Source: Siphonodentalium dalli
Lineage: Eukaryota; Mollusca; Scaphopoda; Gadilida; Siphonodentaliidae
DNA: 64,000 bases
Direction: 5' to 3'
NCBI GenBank assembly: GCA_032622095.1
Contig: CP136064.1
Location: forward strand, 194,589,948 to 194,653,947
The notes under the pieces were generated by a model. The model saw only the letters and a list, made by a program, of their open reading frames with translations. It did no database searches and was not told where the DNA came from. The translations under genes were made by a program, and so were the position numbers. This document shows positions 34,140 to 47,531 of the stretch, piece after piece. How positions within the stretch are numbered: the stretch's first letter is position 1; each line of letters begins with the position of its first letter.

Positions 34140-35650
34140 AAAAGAAACACCAGTATATCATCCACATTTGACCATGGGAACCGCGACAATTTTTGAGGTT
34201 GACAGCCATAAACATCTGGGACTTACTTTCGACAACATGGGCTCTTGGGGTATCCACATCAGATCTATGCTTGACAAAGCATGGAGTCGAGTAAATCTAG
34301 TACGTAAACACAGATACAAGCTAAGCAGAGTAACGCTTGAAAAAATACATTATACATTTATCCGACCAATACTGGAATATGCCTCCCCTGTTTGGGATAA
34401 CTGCCCTGATTATCTTAGTGATGACATTGAAAAGGTTCAGTATGAAATGGCCCGAATAGTAACAGGTGCAACCATCAGTACGAGTAACGCGTGCCTTTTG
34501 TCAGAGACTGGCTGGGAACTCCTCTCTTCACGCCGTAGAAAACACAAGCTATGCCAATTTTTTAAAATGATACGAGGAACTGCTCCATCAATTTTAAGAA
34601 ATTATGTACGACCAATTCAGGCAAATAATTCCAGATGTAACTTAAGATTTGAACATATAAGACTACCCTCGAATATTAATTATGACTATTATATGGATTC
34701 TTTCTTACCATCTGCAATTACCGAATGGAACAAACTGTCAGAAACTACAAAGAGCAGCAGTACAATCGAAGACTTCAAAAAGGAACTGAACAGTGACAAT
34801 ATACGTCCACCTGCCTATTTTTATCATAGTAAATGTCGTAAATCTCATATACTCCATACCCGGTTAAGATTGAACTGCAGCCACCTAAGTGGTGACCTGA
34901 CAGATAACCATGTAAAAATTTCCCCCTTCTGTCTATGTGGGGAATTTGAGACAACTTACCACTATCTCTTTGAATGTACATTTTATCAAGAGCCCAGAAG
35001 AGAACTATATGACGCCCTACCAAATGTTGCCTTATCTGAGAATACACTAATGCGGGGGTCAAGAGAGCTTAGTCTTCGCGAAAACAAACAAATATTTAAT
35101 GCAGTACAGACATATATTATGAGAACAAAAAGATTTCCATGATCTGTATGGGTAACAAATTGCTTTGGATTCCGGCCGCGTTATGCGGCAGCACGATGTT
35201 CTCCATTATATATTTAGTACTAAATGTCTTCCGATAACGATTATTTTGTAAGTTACTTTACTTGTCACTATCCTGTATATACGTGAAATGATTCTACATG
35301 AAGAATGCAGCGATATTCACAGTGAACCCCATTAAAATAGGAATTGGCCATTGCGATTGACCCCCTCCCATGGAGCCTGACGCATGCATATTACTACGAG
35401 CATAATTTTCATCACGCAGCAACTAAATTATTGAAAAATCTGTCCCCTCTACTTTCTCACTCTCCCTCTCATTCTCTCTCACTTATTGGGGAAGGGGCAT
35501 GTCGCCAAAGAGGAGAAGACTTCATATAAGCCCTCGGGCTTGTTGTCTGATCCTCATTTCCATACATTATCTCTTATATGTTGTATATTTATGTCATTTG
35601 TGTATTATGTGTATTATGTTTGGATTTGGAAATAAAAATATGTTTACACT
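34140..35650 (+). mobile_element. 5'-truncated non-LTR retrotransposon, private to unit D
   Basis: Inserted between the C-run and aaactttgg of the sequence seen intact at 15925-15945. The target-site duplication is short and A-rich (about 3-4 bp), so its limits are uncertain. It carries a coding fragment and a 3' UTR of about 500 bp ending ggaaataaaaatatgtttacact (no more than the last bases are certain). Confidence 0.75.
34141..35142 (+). pseudogene. Non-LTR retrotransposon polyprotein, C-terminal part
   Basis: Open over about 333 codons but without its own start; the frame enters from host sequence. It begins just before RT motif E (HKHLGLTF) and continues with a conserved region (YTFIRPILEYASPVWD), RLRLNCSHLS and a zinc knuckle C-X-C-X7-H-X4-C (CLCGEF...HYLFEC). 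This is the usual order of jockey/CR1-like elements. The catalytic YADD and endonuclease are missing through 5' truncation. The lack of stops suggests a young insertion. Confidence 0.75.
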
Positions 35651-37200
35651 AAAACTTTGGTCAAAATTTTCAACAGTTGGAAATTTCATACCTGACACAA
35701 CATTAGTTGGAAATTTCACACCAACAATAGGTTGAAAATGTTCTTGTAGTTTGATTTTAAAACAATTTATTGGGGGGAAATTATTGTTTTTGAACCAATA
35801 TTTGCATATTTTCCTTCTTTTGGTAAATATTTTGGACTGAAATGGCCATCAGTTAGAAATTTTCCAACCTAAGGGGGTGTCAGGTTGGATTTTCCAACAC
35901 TTGGCGGAAAGCTTGTGTCCTGGTCCCTCCCCCATGGCCAGTCAAAAACTTCTAGTTAATAATTTAAGAAAACAATATTGTCCTACATTTGGTCAAAATT
36001 GTCACTGGAATTGTCATCAGTTGAAAAATTTCCAACCTGAGTCGTGGTATCAGGTTTGAAATTTCCAACTCTATGAATGCTTGAGGCTAGTATAGATCCT
36101 ACGATTTTTGCGATTTTCTTGTTCAGATTTCAAAATTTTCGCACACCGGGCCGAACAACCATGGTTGGCCCGGTGTGCCCTGGTCTATTGCCCGTAGTCG
36201 TGTTCATTTGTCGAGTTAGACCACTAGATGTTATAGGATTTGTGCAATTTTCAGGTTCAAAATATATTAATATTATCATACCGGGTAGTTAGAACCATGG
36301 TTTATAAATATGCTATTAGGCCTCTGAACACTTAGGTGCAAGGAGGGAATAAAATTATGGAAAACCTTTGGTCTGATTCAAGGGGTGCTTGGTTTGATTC
36401 AATGGTTCAAGGGAGGGGGTGCAAATGGAATTATGCAAAACCTTGTCTCTGGTCTGATTCAAGGGGGGGGGTGCAGTTGGAATTATCAAGGTGGACACCC
36501 CCGAACGGATACCCTCTAGCCACGTCCATGGTTGCAGGGGAGTGTGATTACCCTCCCCCACCCCATAAATAAAAAAATGGAAGTTTGAGATGGATTTTGG
36601 TTTTTACAAATTACATAACTGTATACGGTACATGCTGCTTGTAAATGTAAGTCTTAGGTCTCATAGTCATATTCAAACCCAACAATGGGTTGAATTTTCA
36701 CAGGCAAAAACTAAAAAACATCATATTTATAGTTAGGGTCTACTTGTAATTGATAGTCAAAATTAATTTTCCGTTATTAAAACTGAAAAATAACAATTTA
36801 ACAGATAAAATACAATAAAGGTACTGCCGATGAATCGAACCCTATATCGCCACAAGAAGTCATATTGTGGTTCCCACTGGATGACGTCCATTTGGTGTAT
36901 ACTGTATTCATTGCAGGGACGTTACGACTTCAGGGCGCACCCCTCAATCTAAGAAACATTGAAGTTTCAGACTGAAATTACATAATTATAGACAGTATAT
37001 TTGAAATTGGGTATCTTTTTCATTTCGATCCATATGGGACGGGACAAGACGGCAAATTTCCATTCTTTTCCCTTCGGTGTGGGTGGAGTTAAATTTAAAA
37101 CTGACCATTGTAACCCTGGATAAAAAGAAATTCTTCATAAAAGTTACTCACCAAGTCGATCCCTGGATGATTGTTGTCGACAATCTTTAACTTAGATTAA
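35651..37200. other. Unit D spacer with second direct repeat
   Basis: 35655-36060 contains several related gttggaaatttc/ccaac blocks. 36100-36690 is present in D and E but missing in B. The second tRNA-like direct repeat is at about 36700-36920. No gene seen. Confidence 0.4.
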
Positions 37201-37574
37201 AGGTACTCAATCCGATTATGCACCCCTAAATTACTATTTCTTTGTCTTCGGGGGTACAAAATATTTGATTCGAGTCGAGGAACGCACCCTTCAAAGCTCA
37301 GAGTGATCAGATATCAATTTTTGAAATGTGTTAATTTTCGGAGATGTGGGACACTTCCACGTCTCAAACGGACAAATTGCGGGTGTAAGATGGATAACTC
37401 TAAAATCAAGTGCTTATTATTGTTAACAATAAGCACTTGATTTTAGAGTTATCCATCTTACACCCGCAATTTGTCCGTAATTTGTCCGAAAATTAACACA
37501 TTTCAAAAATCGATATCTGATCTAGTTTTGAAGGGTGTTGTTCTTCGACTCGAATCAAATATATTTGAGTACCT
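37201..37574. mobile_element. TTAA-flanked foldback element, unit D
   Basis: TTAA at 37197-37200 and 37575-37578; same ends and central palindrome as 16720-17098. Confidence 0.65.
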
Positions 37575-37716
37575 TTAAGCTTCTATTCTATACATGCATT
37601 TTGTATAGAATAGCTTTGGGGGGGGGTGTCGCTCTAATTTCACAACACCGCCCACCAATACTATAAAGCACAATATATCATATACGCGAGAAAGTAATGT
37701 TTCTTGTTTCTTTCAG

Positions 37717-39121
37717 ATGTCAGCAAAGTTATCAGTAAAAGAACGGCAAAGGCTCCGGAGGATGAGAATAAAAAATGAGCCAGAAATACACCAACGATAT
37801 CTGCAGACAGAAAGAGAAAGATACCAAGAAAGGAAACGTATGGGAAAAGTAAAAAAGGTAAGCGAACTCACTCTCGATGAGGCAAAACGCAAGAGAGTTA
37901 GCTGGAAGTAAAATAGTACGAGATGGAGAGAAAAGAAGGCAAAAGACAAAACTGAATTTTTAATGACATTGGCATTAATATGCACACCATGCGGCGGCGA
38001 AGTTTCGACGGATCAGCATTCAGCTAGCAGTAAAAAGGGTAGAGGTAGACCACGTATTAGAGACGCGGCAAGATCAAAAGCATATCGAACAATTGACAAA
38101 TTGGAGAGTGTACTGAAAGACAAAGAAAGGAAGATACATCGACTTAACCATTTGAGTGCCAGGTCGATTTTTGTATCAACCCATATACCCTGTACCAATG
38201 CATTCTCTTATATATGCGAGTCGACCATAGGTCGCTTTGCATATATAAGAGAATGCATTGGCCTAACAATGTTTTGTTTTTTTTTACAATTTTTTTTTTT
38301 ACAATTGTTTACAATTTTAATAATTTATTCTTATAGTCTTTAACAGACTTATTTTGTAGGTTTAGGGCCGATGAGATCAGCCCCTGGCACTCAAAGAGTT
38401 AAGAAACGAAATGATCGCCTGATCGCAAAAATAATGAAGTTAAATCAACCCCGAACAGCAAGGCAGTCAAACTGATGTCTAGCAACTCAAAGGATGACAT
38501 TAAAAAGTTAGACGGGCCTTGGTGTTGCAAGATGCGTTTATGGAAGATGTGCAGGGTATGAAGAATAATAAGAGCGGTCAGCGTAAGTTACTTCAAACAG
38601 TGCGATTATCTATTCTGAAAAGATATAGATGCGTTAGCGGTTTCAGGCGTGAGGCAGGCGTTGGAAAGAAATGTATGCAAAACCTACACAAGAAAAAGTC
38701 CAGATTAGTCGAAACAAGTAGACTCATGAAGACTGCGATAATGGAATTCTTATATCGTGATGACAATACAAGAATTTCAGCAGCAAAGAAGGACAAAAAG
38801 CATGGCCATCAAAAACGTTTCCTCTTGTCATCTTTACGTGTCTTACACAGGAAGTACCTTTCAGAAAGTAGTTAGCCTGCGTCGTACAGTTTTTTTCTGC
38901 CGAAACAGACCTTCGCATGTTATAATACCAACACTTCGAGATAGAGATGTGTGCCTATGTAGATACTGTGAGAACATCAAACTGAAAATCGAACGGCTCT
39001 TTAATGAGAAGATAGTTTCTGTGTCTGATCCCGAAGAATATCTCAGAAATTCGTTATGCTCAACATCAGACAAGAGCTGCATGTACGGGGACTGCAAAAT
39101 GTGCACCTTTAAAAAACACTA
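37717..39121 (+). pseudogene. Coiled-coil gene relic, most complete copy (unit D)
   Basis: Starts after the acceptor tttctttcag. It shares the TAA nonsense codon (37909-37911) and the TTAA-flanked MITE with units B and E, so both arose before the units multiplied. A further stop follows the coiled coil (AGGCAGTCAAACTGA, 38462-38476). Only this copy keeps the 3' end: VVSLRRTVFFCRNRP, then LRDRDVCLCRYCEN with a Cys pair, and a Cys-rich end SCMYGDCKMC, stop at about 39119-39121. The Cys pattern may bind zinc. Similar uncharacterised proteins are, from memory, common in invertebrate genomes. Confidence 0.62.
38148..38398. mobile_element. piggyBac-like MITE inside the pseudogene, unit D
   Basis: TTAA at 38144-38147 and 38399-38402; same terminal and internal inverted repeats as 17675-17913. 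Confidence 0.75.
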
Positions 39122-39490
39122 AAAGCGGTTGGCAGAATAACTGGACGTGCTGTTCAAAGTTCAGCAGAATTGCATCTGAAGCCAGTTATTTATATCGATC
39201 ACGTTATCGTTACTAAGTGCTTGGAAATGTTATATTGTGCTGACTCAGTGTGCTGCATGGTCTAGTCTCAAATTATCGGCAGATCGCACAGCGTTTCTTT
39301 TCAACAACTATATACGCGTATTTATGTTACAGTCTGGGCACAATTTGTTCTATATAAGATGTCAAACAATGATTGGATCAATTTTTTTTATGGTGCAGCT
39401 GGACATTTCAAGGTGGAGACCCCCTAGCCACGTCCATGGGCTGGAGATGACGAGTTCTGACTATTGATACTCGAAGAAAGTGTATGATCA

Positions 39491-39496
39491 TTTATT
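39491..39496 (-). terminator. Poly(A) signal of Fox copy 5
   Basis: AATAAA, same place as in the other units. Confidence 0.5.
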
Positions 39497-39726
39497 AATC
39501 TCAACAAAAACAATTTTATACAACAGTATAATTAGCACAGTTATCTAATGACACGACTGTAAGCAGAAAATTATTCGGGTAATATATACAATTGACGAAT
39601 CAAGAAATCTACATGCTAGTAAGTACAATTACACCTGTCATCGTAACTATAACAACGTAATAAATAGCAACAAACAGATATTCCATAAAAGGCGAATATG
39701 AATTTCAAGAGAAAGTATGCTCTTTC

Positions 39727-39818
39727 AGCTTTTCTGCAATGAATCTAAACCAATATTCTTAGTTGTCAATAATGGTTAACAACTAAGAATATTGGTTTAG
39801 ATTCATTGCAGAAAAGTT
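39727..39818 (-). repeat. 40-bp inverted repeat in the 3' UTR of Fox copy 5
   Basis: Arms 39727-39766 and 39779-39818. One base next to the outer end differs (aagtt for aagct), leaving a single mismatched or wobble pair at the base of the stem. Confidence 0.85.
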
Positions 39819-39899
39819 AATATATTTGATATGACATGATTTTGATATGTCGTGTTGTATATTTGGCAATTATGGAATATCATACATCAATAACATGAT

Positions 39900-41143
39900 T
39901 CATGAATACTTAACAGAATTTAAGCAATAAGGTGACTGAAAATCACTGGAATGAGCACTATCAACATATAGTTCGTTGGGAGGCGATTGGAACGTCGGCG
40001 CCGACACTGGGGATTCCATAACAGGAGGAGTGCTGGTGTAGTATGGAGAACCGAAGTGGTATGGATGTTGATATCCGTGTCCATACTGCTGGTAACCGCT
40101 GAAGCTGTATGTGGGATTGAACTGATAAGGCAATGACGAGTAACTGTATGTATTTGTAGGGTGAGAACACTGTTCGTATTTAGAGCTTGACTGCGGTTGA
40201 ACATAAGCTGATGCGTCGACTGGTTGAATCGTACGTAGTGGCGGACTGCTCGGAAGATCACTGATATACGATGAGTCCAATTTATAGTCAGTGAGCCGTC
40301 TTTTGACATCGAACTCTGGACTGGAATCGAACACTGTCTCATAACCACTATCCACACTAATGTTTGGTGACGAGTAACTAACAGGACTTGTTGAAGCACA
40401 CGGGGACATAACCGGGGAGTCGGATGGCGAAGAAGGATCACTGGCGACGAATGGTTGAACTGGTGACGCAATTGACGGGAGCCGGTCGGTAAACTGCTGC
40501 TCGATCGTTGTTGGTTTAACTGACGTCGCGGTGCCGTCACGTGGTGGTAGATCGCAGATCTGTCTCTCGAAGACTTTTCTCGGCTCAACTGACATGTAGA
40601 GCTGGTGCTTGAATGTCTCCATCCTATGTAACAACGCAGCGGATACACGGTCCCAGAACTGGCCGGCGTTCACTCGATAGTAGCCCCAACGCAGGGTGTT
40701 TGTGCCGCTCTCTCGGTCGACGTTAGATCGGTAGTCTCCCTTGGCGAATTTGGGAAGGCTGTTGGGGACGATGGTCCAGAGGAATGTAGCTCTGCCGAGA
40801 GGTCCAGACTGAGGCTGGCCGCGACCGACGCCGATCTTGGTGAAGCATTTGGTCTTGGAGAGGCTATGTCTGACGGCGTTCTTCCAGTGTTCTCTCGTCG
40901 AATGTCGGAAGAACGAGAAGCGATGCTTGATGTAGCGGTAGATCTCGGTGATTGGCAAGCAGAAGTTTGGAGATCTCAGTACGGCGATGTAGATGAGTTC
41001 GGTGTAGGAGTAGTTGGGTTTGACGTTGATATCATCGCTGACGTCAAGGCGTTCGTAGAGGGCGATGAAGTTGTCCACGACTTTGCGGAGATCTATGTCG
41101 GCTTCTTGTGAAATTTGAGTCTGCGTTTGTTGTTCGTAGGCAC
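39900..41143 (-). CDS. Divergent forkhead transcription factor, copy 5, exon 2
   Basis: Intact, with the same forkhead domain. It has the most private residues, all outside the domain core: N and K in VPNSLPKFAKG directly after the domain, VE in YMSVEPRK, P in CDLPPRDG, L in SYSSLPYQ, F in SSDFQSPY, T in APTFQ. It shares SSPPLR with copy 6. The acceptor is CAG then GT, as in copy 2. Confidence 0.88.
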
Positions 41144-42348
41144 CTGGAAGTAGAAGACGTTTTGATTAAGAAACAATAATGGGCGTGCTGAGGTCCATTT
41201 GATTAAGAAACAATAATGGACAGTTAGATAACTCCATGAGACCCTGATCGACAGGGCCTTATCTTTTTACCGCACATTTAAAACTGAAGTTACCCAATTA
41301 CAAGACTTCAACACATGTTTAGAGTACCGAATACATACTATATGATATAGCGTATATATAGATTATATATGTTAATTCTCTTAGTATTACGTGACTGAAG
41401 GTAGCCATACATGATTGTATAACTATTAACCATAGGCACTACATCAAGTCCACCATAAATCATGGGACCGGAACAACATTAGAATCACAATCAGCAATAT
41501 AATCAGCCACAATGGGCATAACTTAATCATAGATATGTTAGAACTATCCAGTGAAAAATATCTGCCATTATTACAATGCAGCCTTTAGTTAAACTCAAAC
41601 GTTGTGATGATGCTCTTGACATTTGATACCCCTTTAATGAACAAAAAATAAAGGGTTTCGACGGTACTCAGGATACCATTAAGTCTAAAAAGGACCACAC
41701 ATAGTTCGAAGTCCGGGATCAATGTGATCACCCAACATAATCATGGTAGAGCCATTGTACTCCGTTTTACAGTGCGGCTATGAAAAACTTTGTTATGGTA
41801 CTCTGGATACCCGTAAATCGAATCGAATCAAAATAGTTAAATTATTTTGATTTAACAATAATTAGATGACATTAAATAAGTGAGTGATGGAAGGAAATGG
41901 TGGGAAGAGAAACAGCGAAATGTTCTTATAAATTTTGGTTTAAAGTCACATGGCGGTTTGCGCTCTAAATATACCCAATAATAGTTGCTTTTAAATTGTT
42001 CCCTGAATCGAATTTGTCGATAAATACTATCCTACTTTTCTACGAGCATTATATGTCCGACAAATATTTTCACGTCTGTGCGCAAAATCTTAAACAGCTG
42101 GAAAATAGCTGCGATCATGGCAATCATTTTTCAGATTACATGAAGCCGGTATATCAATATTTCGTCAACCTATGTTATACATCCATTATACCTAGACAAA
42201 ATTTGGAAGCTTGTCTATTTAAGAACTATCTGGTATATAGAAAAAATTATGATTATGGAAAATATTGTTCCAATTAAGATCGAAGCTATGATGCCATTCC
42301 TGTGGGGCATGAATTAAATTGTAGACTTCAACACTATAGGCAATAAAG

Positions 42349-42351
<3 letters not shown>

Positions 42352-42412
<61 letters not shown>

Positions 42413-42418
42413 ATATAG

Positions 42419-42478
<60 letters not shown>
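42352..42478. repeat. (TA)n microsatellite in the intron of Fox copy 5
   Basis: Well over 50 TA repeats with a tttata and an atagctat interruption. Only a short version exists in unit F and none in B-D. Confidence 0.9.
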
Positions 42479-42481
<3 letters not shown>

Positions 42482-42828
42482 GGTTAACGTTGTCCAACAA
42501 CGAACATCAATAAGGGTTAGGGAATCCAAATATAGACGATGAAATTTGGTGTCACTTGTCGCATGGATCTTACAAGCCACCCGCATAATCAAAACTGTTT
42601 GTTGTACCTTTATGTACATATTATAGCGCACATGTTTACCAACATTCACTTCGTAAACTGATTAGAGCCCACATATGGTGTTATGGTTATGAAAGTAATA
42701 ATGATTGTTTTCTAACATCTATATCAACGATAACACTCGCCACTGACCCCCCCCCCCTGTATGGAATGGTCGGGAAATGCATTTAGCATTATATGATTTT
42801 AGAAGGCTGTGACGTTTAATGAACATAC

Positions 42829-42994
42829 CTGGTCGGTGCTGGAGAAGACGGCTAACTTTTTCAGAATGATCATCGTGGATGGTGAATTCGTCGGAAACTT
42901 TACGCTTCATAATTGTCTGATGGCTTGCGAGTTGTTTGTCGTTGTTTGCTGCGAAATTAAGACTGAATGAAAGTCGTCGAGCATTGAGGGACAT
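42829..42994 (-). CDS. Forkhead gene copy 5, exon 1
   Basis: The same 55 residues and phase-1 donor as copy 2; one third-position change next to SRLL. The 1685-bp intron (41144-42828) is lengthened by the TA repeat. Confidence 0.7.
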
Positions 42995-43320
42995 TTAAAC
43001 AGATCTATTTTTACAATGAGTTCTACTGACACCCATTTGGAAGCCCTCGAGAAAACCGCACGCGTCATTGTTAAAATTAATATTGACCAATCGCGTTGCA
43101 GCAATGAAACCATGCCTTGTACTCACTAACGGAAAGTTCAACTCAATTAACGTAGTCAGTGATCACAACTAATTAGGAGACAAGTTTGGTGTACTGACCA
43201 CGTGATTACTGAAGGGACGTAGACTAGTGAACATCGTTCCTGTGCCGTTTTCAGTCTGACTATGTGTTGACACTGTTGTTGCCGATTCGTGACAGGGTTC
43301 AACGGAGAAGCATCATGAGC
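42995..43320 (-). promoter_or_regulatory. Conserved upstream block of Fox copy 5
   Basis: As in unit B, with small indels near exon 1; CACGTG at 43199-43204. Confidence 0.4.
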
Positions 43321-46231
43321 TCTTTTTTTTCCGAAATTGAAATACTTTGAAAGACTAATTAATTATGACACTGATACTCTGGTTGTAGGCGGTTAATCAG
43401 CCTTCTGTGAAACGAACGCTGATAATTGCTGGTATTTTTTTCATTTTGTTTTGCCTGGTTAGCTGGAATTTGGCTTCGGAAATTCTGGATTATTTGGTGT
43501 TAAATCGAAAGGGGGATTTTTAAAGTCAGTTAACAAGTAGTGCTAATGGTAAATTCTGAATGTCATCCCGTTTCAACTAATAAACGTAAATCAAACTGTG
43601 AACATGCATCGCATGATCTGGGCAGATTTATGGAAATTATTTTTTATTTTTCAACATGATTCGTGACATGACCTCGTCGTTTCTAAATTCTATTACTGAA
43701 CAAATCTTTCTGTGGTATATAAAGACCGCGTAGTCATTTTATATTATTATGCCCAAACTTGAAAGAGCTGAGATCAAGATATATAAAGAAATATTACTAT
43801 AAAAGACCCAATACATTGAAGCTAACGGACCTATTTAATAGCGGTAACAAACGAACGCTAACTAATCTTGCTCTATTTATTAAGAAAGCCCAATCAATAA
43901 CGAGGATCTCCTGAGGTACACCAAAAAACTACCAAAACATACCCAAACCCACTGATTACTGACCACATATCCCATATTATATTGTCGTATATTTATTCAC
44001 TGCACGCATGCACAATCATAACTATTTTGAAATTGAACACTGCATATGTTCCACTCTATATGTCAAAACGACGACGAGTATATACCAATAAATTGAAAAT
44101 TGAATTGAATAGAAGTATTTCATATGACATGAAACACTCCCCATGGGGCGTGCATGGTGTAATAGCAATTACCCAATACTAAAATTATTTATTTTTCATA
44201 AATTTGATATCCAAATATGCAAACAATAGCGTTGTTGTTATAAATGAAATACATGGAGTGACTATTGTTGTCGGAGTGATTTCCCCATGTTTATCACCAG
44301 ATAATTCGTCCAGAATAAAGTAGTAAATATTCACATTTGCGCATAGTTCAAACGTTCATTGTGTTCTCTGAAATGGTACAATCAAAAGTTGTCAATCTTA
44401 GTTCATATATAGCTATATTCTTCCACTGGAGATAGTGTTTGGATACTAACTTATCGACTTTGTTCACCGAAAGAAGTCCGTAATATGTATTTAACTCATT
44501 TATCGGTCGGTATTTCCCCACATGTCCAGACCGCGATACAAAATAATATACATATATGTACAAGAAAACCATAGTCAGAAATGGTAACGCACACAAGATC
44601 ATATTATTAGCCATAAATATATAATATAAAATATATTGGTTGCATTAATGCACCGCCTCAGAATTCCGTTAAAACAACTAATCCTTCAAATTATTACAAA
44701 AAACTACGGCTTATTACTTCAGGTTTTTCATTCACCAAACCAGAAAGCTTCTAAAAGCGGATCAAAATTATGTTCCCGCCATAAAATCTCCAAGTGTGCA
44801 TGGCCCAGCCATTGGTCATACCTAAACATCGAACGCAATTAACGCGGTCATAATAGTTACACACTGCAACTATAAGACATCCAGCGAATACACACCCCAT
44901 GAAAACCCGAAATGTGTTGTCCTGCGAGATATCCCATCGCTATAGCTCAATTTGACTCGACCTGATTAGCCTTCCTACAATATCATAAAACAATAAAGCT
45001 TCTCAAATCATCGGCATAGTCAGTAGAACTTTCACGAACTTGGATATTCCAACTACAGCTTTTACCGGACTCGGGGTCGCAGTACAACTTTAACGCGTCC
45101 CAAAAATAACCGGAAAACAAAACAATTATCTATTTATAAAATCCCCATGGGACCACAGATTTGTAGAACAGTATACACCGGTGGCGTTAATAACTAACTA
45201 GATATATTTAACACCAGTTCATAGTACATTTAGTGTCATCTTTACCGATGTCCATTTGCATATATTTTTGTTCATGCTGTTTGTTCTGTGACATAAAATA
45301 TTGTTGTATATTGGCATGCAGTAATAAACTAACTACATAACAATTATAATTCTGCTAAATCAGCAGGACACGCATACATCACCACATGATCTGCTGACCA
45401 GGGTCGGTGTTTATTAAGCTCCTAGGGTGCATACTGCCAGGCTGATCTGGCGATTTCATAGGAGCTATGTGCTAACTTTGATTAACAATGAACTCGTTAT
45501 ATTGCATACTGGTTAGACTTTTTGCAGGATGTATGAATTCGCGGATGTCTCATTGTTGAAGTATGTAATTTTTATGACAGCGCTAATTGCATTTATTACT
45601 AATACTATGATCTTGATGACGTTACCATTTCTAACTATGGTGTTCTTGTTGTTTCTTGTGACAGTGCGAGTGATTTGCTTGATTGAGCGCTGTTGGAAAT
45701 GACACCTTTCTCTTTTGAGTAATTCCAGGTCTCCTATAGGGTGTCCGAGGATTACCTAATTACTTAATTTGTGTGGCCGTGCGACAATCAGTATATCAGT
45801 ATATGCTGATTTACACAACTAACTACACACAAGCTACCAGATTATGTGATGGGATCAAGAACAGAAAAGTGGGAGAAGCAACAAAATCGATTACCTGTTT
45901 AGTTCCCCCCCCCCCGACTTAGTATTGTAAATACATAAGATACCATTTCTGATTATGGTGTTCTTGTTGTTTCTTGTGACAGTGTAAGCGATTTGCTTGA
46001 TTGAGCGCTGTTGGAAATGACACCTTTCTATTGTGAGTAATTTCATGTCTTCAATAGGGTGTCCAATGATTAGCTAATTACTTAATTGGTGTGATCGTGC
46101 GACAATCAATATACCATTATATGCTGATTTACACAACTAATTAAACACAAGCTACCATATTTTATGTTTACAGCACAAAATGAACAAACATTGAATGCAC
46201 GTTTCGTAGATGTATGGTCATGTATGCTTAT
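43321..46231. other. Unit E spacer
   Basis: High identity with the other spacers; small private deletions (for example 10 bp near 44391). The internal tandem duplication lies at about 45608-46155. No gene seen. Confidence 0.5.
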
Positions 46232-46410
46232 ATAAATTAGTGTCAAATTTTTTTTATTTCCAAATCCAAAAAATAACATAATATACAGATGACGCAGTTA
46301 TATATACAAAAGTAGAAGAGTTAATGTATGGAAACGAGGATCAGACAACAAGCCCGAGGGCTTATATATGAAGTCTTCTCCTCTTTGGCGACATCCCCCC
46401 TTCCCCTATA
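46232..46410 (-). mobile_element. 3' end of a non-LTR element, unit E copy
   Basis: Same insertion as 14706-14890. Confidence 0.65.
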
Positions 46411-46542
46411 AGTGAGGGAGGGGTATCGATCAGACGGGAAGACATTGAAATAATGGTTTTTATGAGAAATGGAGATATATAGCTAAATTTGAGTCAGGGT
46501 TGGAAAAACAGGGAGAAGATAGTGTTGTGGATAGCAGAAGGC

Positions 46543-46545
<3 letters not shown>

Positions 46546-46606
<61 letters not shown>
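46546..46606. repeat. (GA)n microsatellite, unit E
   Basis: About 30 GA repeats followed by a short G-run. Confidence 0.9.
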
Positions 46607-46611
<5 letters not shown>

Positions 46612-47214
46612 TGAGAAAGTAGAAGACAGGAGGATGAGAGATGTTACCTGTAGGGCGTGTTAACGGAAATTTTTGAATTTTTGACGGATCTCGCGGGTAG
46701 TTCTACGGTAAAGGGGCCAAACCATGTCTTGATGAACTTTTTATCTCTACAACAAACATCATACCTATAGTAGAAATCCGCGTGACGGTAATGATATTTA
46801 ATAAACGTACGCTGATGGGTGGGCTTACTTTTGGTTTTCTCTATCAATCGATTTTCATCGCAAACTGTTCAACTCTAGTCAGATGAATGAACTTAGTAAT
46901 TAGATGCATCAATCTTCCACCTTCATCTTGAAACTTCATAAAAATAGCATCAAATGCCCGCGTGACGGTAATGACGGGGGTACGGGGATGTCGATTATTG
47001 AACCAGCAAAACAAAAATTGCATATATCATTGGAACATCTCCTGAATACGGGACATGAAGATCACTCCATTGTATCCGGAAATGTATTTTCTAACCAATA
47101 AAACAATCTCACTTCTTATAATTTCGCTTTAAAAAAATCTCATTTTAGTGATTATGGGTTATTTTACCCCCAAATTCGATTACGTTTCTGGATATCGCGG
47201 GAATTATTTACAGG

Positions 47215-47515
47215 CAAAAAAACAAAAAGCATCACATTTAAATGATCTGGAGTAGATATGGTCTACTTGTAATGGATAATAAAATTATGTATCCGTTATT
47301 AAAACAGTGAAAAGTAATTGTTTATTGAATAAAAATAATCTAATGGGCGCCCGGTGAATCGAACCCTTTTCTCTTTAAAAAAATTGACAATATCTACATT
47401 TATACAACTAGACCACGGGAGCTTCTATATTTTTGGACTAAATAATAAGCTATATGAGTTATTGGTTTCATTTCAAATTATGTACCCTGAATTCATTGCA
47501 GACACCCCCCCCCCC
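47215..47515 (-). repeat. First tRNA-like direct repeat, unit E
   Basis: Equivalent of 15632-15930; the partner copy is at about 49300-49515. Confidence 0.4.
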
Positions 47516-47531
47516 AAACTTTGGTCAAAAT

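Noticed and set aside
46644-46847. 67-codon frame vaguely like an integrase C-terminus (KKFIKTWFGPFTV)
   Set aside because: Too short, no neighbouring integrase or LTRs, and a small repeat in unit E creates part of the frame.
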